25,740 nucleotides of DNA. Source: a virus. The notes under the pieces were generated by a model, which was not told the DNA's origin, ran no database searches, and was given only the letters and a program-made list of their open reading frames with translations. The stretch lies in IMG/VR virus record IMGVR_UViG_3300032331_000946, positions 1 to 25,740 of that record; one strand, 5' to 3'. A program made the translations under genes and the position numbers. Within the stretch, counting starts at the first letter, position 1. Each line of letters starts with the position of its first letter. Positions 22,684 to 25,740 of the stretch are shown here, one piece after another.

Positions 22684-23889
22684 ATGCCACGTCTATCACT
22701 TTACAAGCCAGAAAAGGGTAACGATTTTAGATTTCTAGATCGTACCATAAACGAGCAGTTCCAAATTGGAGGAACTGATATCTTTGTACACAAATATCTC
22801 GGACCGGTTAATCCAGCAGATGGAGCCAGCAGTCCTAGTGTGCCTATAAACACAAACCCCATAGCAGAATTAGGCATACAAGACGTGCTTTTTATGGAAA
22901 ACCGTGATAGGCATTACGACTCTGATATCTATCAGCTTCGTGGAATATATACCATGGCTGATATAGATTTTAATTTAAGTCAGTTTGGATTGTTTCTTCA
23001 AAATGATAACTTAATGATAACATTCCATTTAAGTTCTACTTTTAACGCTCTAGGTAGAAAGTTAATGAGCGGAGATGTACTAGAATTACCGCATCTTAAA
23101 GACGAATATGCGTTGGATGATAGCATGGTAGCATTGAAAAGATATTATGTGATAACTGATGTTACTCGTGCTGCTACGGGATTCAGTCAAACATGGTATC
23201 CGCATTTATTAAGGGCTAAATGCCAACCTCTAGTTGATAGCCAAGAATTTAAAGAAATACTCGATGCTCCGTCCGGAGATGGCAATAAATCTTTACGAGA
23301 TATTATCAGTGTCTATAACAAGAGCATAGAAATAAATCAAAGTATTATCGCACAAGCGGAAGCAGATAGTCCTACCAGTGGATACGACATCAAAGGTCTT
23401 TACGTTATTCCTACCAAAGAAGACGGTACTGTTGATCTAGTAGATACTACTGTAACAGACGGAGATGCCAGCACCGATACCTCTGCTATGGATGCCAGTG
23501 TAGTACTACGCAGTCCTGATAAAAATTTGTATGTTGGCTACTTAACTGACGATGCTGTTCCGCCCAACGGAAGTCCCTATAGTTTTGGTATCACTTTTCC
23601 TAATGGACCAGTTAGGGGACAATTCCATTTACGTACAGATTTCTTACCGAACAGGTTGTTTAGATATGACGGAACCAGTTGGATTAAATTTGAAGACAAT
23701 GTCCAGATGACATTAGATAATTTTGGATCTGAAGATGTAGCAGCGGGCAAACTAAATGCTGGCAAAGATGTTAGACAAACACAAAAGACCAGCTTCGTCA
23801 ATAATACCAATACCGCTACTATCGCTGGCACAATAGTCAAAGAAAAACAGGCCTTGAGCAAGGCCCTTAAACCACAGGCAGATAATTAA
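22684..23889 (+). CDS. 14: Neck protein gp14, with C-terminal extension
   Basis: Residues about 1-190 follow T4 gp14: an N-terminal segment with NEQFQIGGTDIFVHKYLGP (comparable to VAESIQMRGVECYYVPR), then LSQFGLFLQNDNLMITFHLSSTF (comparable to FGMQVQDEVTLSINPNLF), GDVLELPHLKDEYALDDSMVALKRYYVITDV, and a final strand segment. T4 gp14 has 256 residues and this has 401: about 200-401 is additional, with a Thr/Asp/Ser-rich stretch and a NGPVRGQFHLRTDFLPNRLFRYDGTSW module (307-344) like those in gp15 and gp18. It forms the neck with gp13, encoded divergently next to it. The stop overlaps the gp15 start as TAATG. Confidence 0.85.
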   Translation: MPRLSLYKPEKGNDFRFLDRTINEQFQIGGTDIFVHKYLGPVNPADGASSPSVPINTNPIAELGIQDVLFMENRDRHYDSDIYQLRGIYTMADIDFNLSQFGLFLQNDNLMITFHLSSTFNALGRKLMSGDVLELPHLKDEYALDDSMVALKRYYVITDVTRAATGFSQTWYPHLLRAKCQPLVDSQEFKEILDAPSGDGNKSLRDIISVYNKSIEINQSIIAQAEADSPTSGYDIKGLYVIPTKEDGTVDLVDTTVTDGDASTDTSAMDASVVLRSPDKNLYVGYLTDDAVPPNGSPYSFGITFPNGPVRGQFHLRTDFLPNRLFRYDGTSWIKFEDNVQMTLDNFGSEDVAAGKLNAGKDVRQTQKTSFVNNTNTATIAGTIVKEKQALSKALKPQADN

Positions 23890-25292
23890 TGGCTGATCAT
23901 TTTTACGATGGGCAGGTACGTAGATACCTGACTCAGTTTATGAGGATAATGAGTAACTTTAGCTACAAGGATGCTAAAGGAAATCTCACACAGGTACCTG
24001 TTCGCTACGGAGACATGAGCAGACAGACTGCCGCTATCTTGACTAAGAATAGTGAGAACGTTGTTCAGAGTGCTCCGTTTATCGCCTGCTATATCAAGGA
24101 TTTACAATTTAATAGAGACATGCTACAGGACCCTACCTATGTTAGCAAGGTACAGATACGAGAACGTGCGTATGATGCGAATGGTCAAGAATATTTAAAC
24201 ACACAAGGGGCAAACTATACTGTAGAACGCATAATGCCCAGTCCCTATACTGCTACATTTGCCGCAGACATATGGACGACCAACACTGACCAAAAACTTC
24301 AATTATGGGAACAGATAGTAATACTATTCAATCCAGCATTGGAACTACAGACTACTGATAATTTTCTAGATTGGACCAGTCTAACTTCATTAGAACTAAC
24401 TAGTCAACAATTTGAAACTAGAACAGTTCCACAAGGATTAGAAAGCGATATCAGTATTTGTAACATGACATTTACTGCGCCTATATGGATAACACCGCCT
24501 GCTAAAGTAAAACAGTTAGGAATAATTACTAAAATTATCACAGGCATTTTTACAGATGTTCCGGGGCCATTCCCTACCTCTGAAGAAGGAATATCGGGTC
24601 TACTTAGAGGACAAGTCACCAGAGAAAAAGTTGTTGTCACTCCGGGCAATTTTGATCTACTAGTGCTCAATCATGTTGCTACACTACTACCAGTTAGGAC
24701 TAATGATATAGAATCGGGATTAGATGTTAATAATTCCAATAATAAAGGAAACTGGAAAAGTTTATTAGATTTATATCCAGGACAATTTATCGCAGGCCTT
24801 AGTCAACTAAGATTAACAAAACCAGACGGTAATGAAGTGGTTGCTTATATTAGTTTAAATCCAACAGACGAACAATCTATGATGATGAACATAGATGCTG
24901 ATACTATTCCTACTAACACAATTATCGGAGGTAGGGGTTCTATTGATGCTATCATAAATCCTCAGACATTTGATCCAGTGAACACCACGATAGGAACACG
25001 CTATCTAATATTAGAAGATATAAATGTCTACGATTTACCTAGCGGAACGGATGACACATGGAGGGCCGATGCTTGGAGAAGCACAACTGGCACTAGCTTT
25101 GTGGCCTATGCCAACGATATAATAGAGTGGAATGGATCGCACTGGGCTGTCATATTCGATTCTCGCAATACCTCTGCTGTAACTTACATAACTAATTCAT
25201 ACACTAGCATACAATACAAATGGGACGGAACACAATGGTCTAAATCCTACGAAGGTGTATATGATAAAGAAAATTGGCGGTTGATACTTTGA
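23889..25292 (+). CDS. 15: Tail sheath stabiliser gp15, with C-terminal extension
   Basis: The N-terminus HFYDGQVRRYLTQFMRIMSNFSYK...TQVPVRYGDMSRQ (4-46) aligns by eye with T4 gp15 YFYNSSFRRYATLMGDLFSNI...IRVPITYASKEH. MPSPYTATFAADIWTTNTDQKLQLWEQIVILFNPALELQT (116-155) matches T4 NPSPIKMIYELSIFTRYEDDMFQIVEQILPYFQPHFNTT, and ICNMTFTAPIWITPPAK matches WSLTFEVNGWMYPP. T4 gp15 caps the tail and has 272 residues; this has 467. The extra C-terminal part ends with tandem IIEWNGSHWAVIFDS and YKWDGTQWSKSYEGVY modules (about 413-461). It is in an operon with gp14, and its stop overlaps the Nudix start. Confidence 0.85.
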   Translation: MADHFYDGQVRRYLTQFMRIMSNFSYKDAKGNLTQVPVRYGDMSRQTAAILTKNSENVVQSAPFIACYIKDLQFNRDMLQDPTYVSKVQIRERAYDANGQEYLNTQGANYTVERIMPSPYTATFAADIWTTNTDQKLQLWEQIVILFNPALELQTTDNFLDWTSLTSLELTSQQFETRTVPQGLESDISICNMTFTAPIWITPPAKVKQLGIITKIITGIFTDVPGPFPTSEEGISGLLRGQVTREKVVVTPGNFDLLVLNHVATLLPVRTNDIESGLDVNNSNNKGNWKSLLDLYPGQFIAGLSQLRLTKPDGNEVVAYISLNPTDEQSMMMNIDADTIPTNTIIGGRGSIDAIINPQTFDPVNTTIGTRYLILEDINVYDLPSGTDDTWRADAWRSTTGTSFVAYANDIIEWNGSHWAVIFDSRNTSAVTYITNSYTSIQYKWDGTQWSKSYEGVYDKENWRLIL

Positions 25293-25714
25293 TTGAAATA
25301 GTTTGTAGTGGTGGGTTATTCCTAGCTAAAGACACTAAAAGATTCATGTTCCTATTGCGTACACAGGGTAAGACAGCAGGAACATGGGGACTTGTAGGTG
25401 GCAAAAAAGAACCTAGTGATAGCACACCATACGACACACTCAAGAGAGAAATTTCCGAAGAGGTCGGAAAAACTCCTGCTATCAAAAAGATAGTGCCTCT
25501 TGAATTGTTTACCAGTAGCGATCAACAGTTTAAATATAATACCTATGTCATCATAGTTGAAAAAGAATTTATCCCTACACTAAACGAAGAACACGCAGGC
25601 TATGCTTGGTGTGATTTAAATTCTTGGCCAAGACCGTTACATCAGGGTGTTAGGACCAGTCTTACAAATAAAACTATCAAGACTAAGATAGAATTATTGC
25701 TTGAATTAATTTAA
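25289..25714 (+). CDS. Nudix hydrolase-like protein, 141 aa
   Basis: The Nudix box is present in slightly altered form: GGKKEPSDSTPYDTLKREISEEVG (37-60), with REISEEVG matching REUxEExG. The spacing from the glycine to the arginine is one residue longer than the standard box and the first Glu position is Ser. A typical N-terminal strand MIEIVCSGGLFLAKDTKRFMFLLRTQGKTAGTWGLV precedes it. Nudix enzymes cut nucleoside diphosphates linked to other groups; phage members may clean nucleotides or remove caps from RNA or NAD. I choose TTG 25289, which overlaps the gp15 stop as TTGA; TTG 25274 would be an alternative five codons earlier. It is the last gene of the gp14-gp15 unit; nothing follows it to the window end. 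Confidence 0.8.
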   Translation: MIEIVCSGGLFLAKDTKRFMFLLRTQGKTAGTWGLVGGKKEPSDSTPYDTLKREISEEVGKTPAIKKIVPLELFTSSDQQFKYNTYVIIVEKEFIPTLNEEHAGYAWCDLNSWPRPLHQGVRTSLTNKTIKTKIELLLELI

Positions 25715-25740
25715 TTTTTACCCCAACTGATTTTATTCCA

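Noticed and set aside
1-25740. CRISPR arrays, tRNA or rRNA genes, insertion sequences, integrase or attachment sites
   Set aside because: I saw no spaced direct repeats, cloverleaf-like segments, transposase or recombinase motifs, or paired terminal repeats; the only clear tandem repeat is the in-gene 18-bp unit.

Overview
This window is a segment of a T4-like tailed phage (contractile-tail myovirus), and nearly all of it is coding. The evidence is an almost complete set of recognisable T4-type proteins: gp32, UvsX, UvsY and UvsW for recombination and replication, gp16 and gp17 for packaging, gp4, gp13, gp14 and gp15 for head completion and the neck, gp18 and gp19 for the tail sheath and tube, a gp48/gp54-type baseplate protein, and gp1 dNMP kinase. 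The DNA is AT-rich. The accessory gene style (carbamoyltransferase, C2HC zinc finger, long gp18) is like that of marine or freshwater T4-like phages of the cyanophage/pelagiphage kind. No photosynthesis gene, tRNA, integrase or insertion sequence is visible, so the host cannot be named from this window.

Layout. Positions 1-8258 (minus strand, read right to left) form one tightly packed operon that starts with gp32 and continues uvsX, a small acidic protein, uvsY, a 411-residue unknown, uvsW, two conserved unknowns, a possible gp62-like protein, a 37-residue basic peptide, a short carbamoyltransferase, two small conserved proteins and a zinc-finger protein cut by the window edge. Most junctions are TAATG, ATGA or TTGA overlaps, or have a strong Shine-Dalgarno (SD) sequence inside the preceding gene. 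Positions 8391-20801 (minus) hold the late module, read from gp18 down through gp19, the gp48/54-type protein, a small structural unknown, gp4, gp16-like, two conserved structural unknowns on either side of gp17, and a 642-residue protein. An HNH-type zinc protein (plus) converges on gp1 (minus) at 20903-21848. From 22655-22684 transcription diverges: gp13 and gp1 leftwards, and gp14, gp15 and a Nudix protein rightwards to 25714. No gene-free stretch exceeds 150 bases.

Regulation is the most striking part. Eleven copies of a T4-type late promoter element (NNTAAATA) sit in front of transcription units. Seven lie only 5-7 bases before an ATG that has no SD sequence (gp13, gp14, gp16-like, gp17, the gp48/54-like protein, and the 201- and 642-residue proteins). 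By T4 spacing, transcription would start on or within two bases of the AUG, which predicts leaderless late mRNAs. Genes with SD sequences (gp18, gp19, HNH) instead have the same element further upstream. Three intrinsic terminators on the minus strand lie directly against or overlap a late promoter, which splits the late region into separate units.
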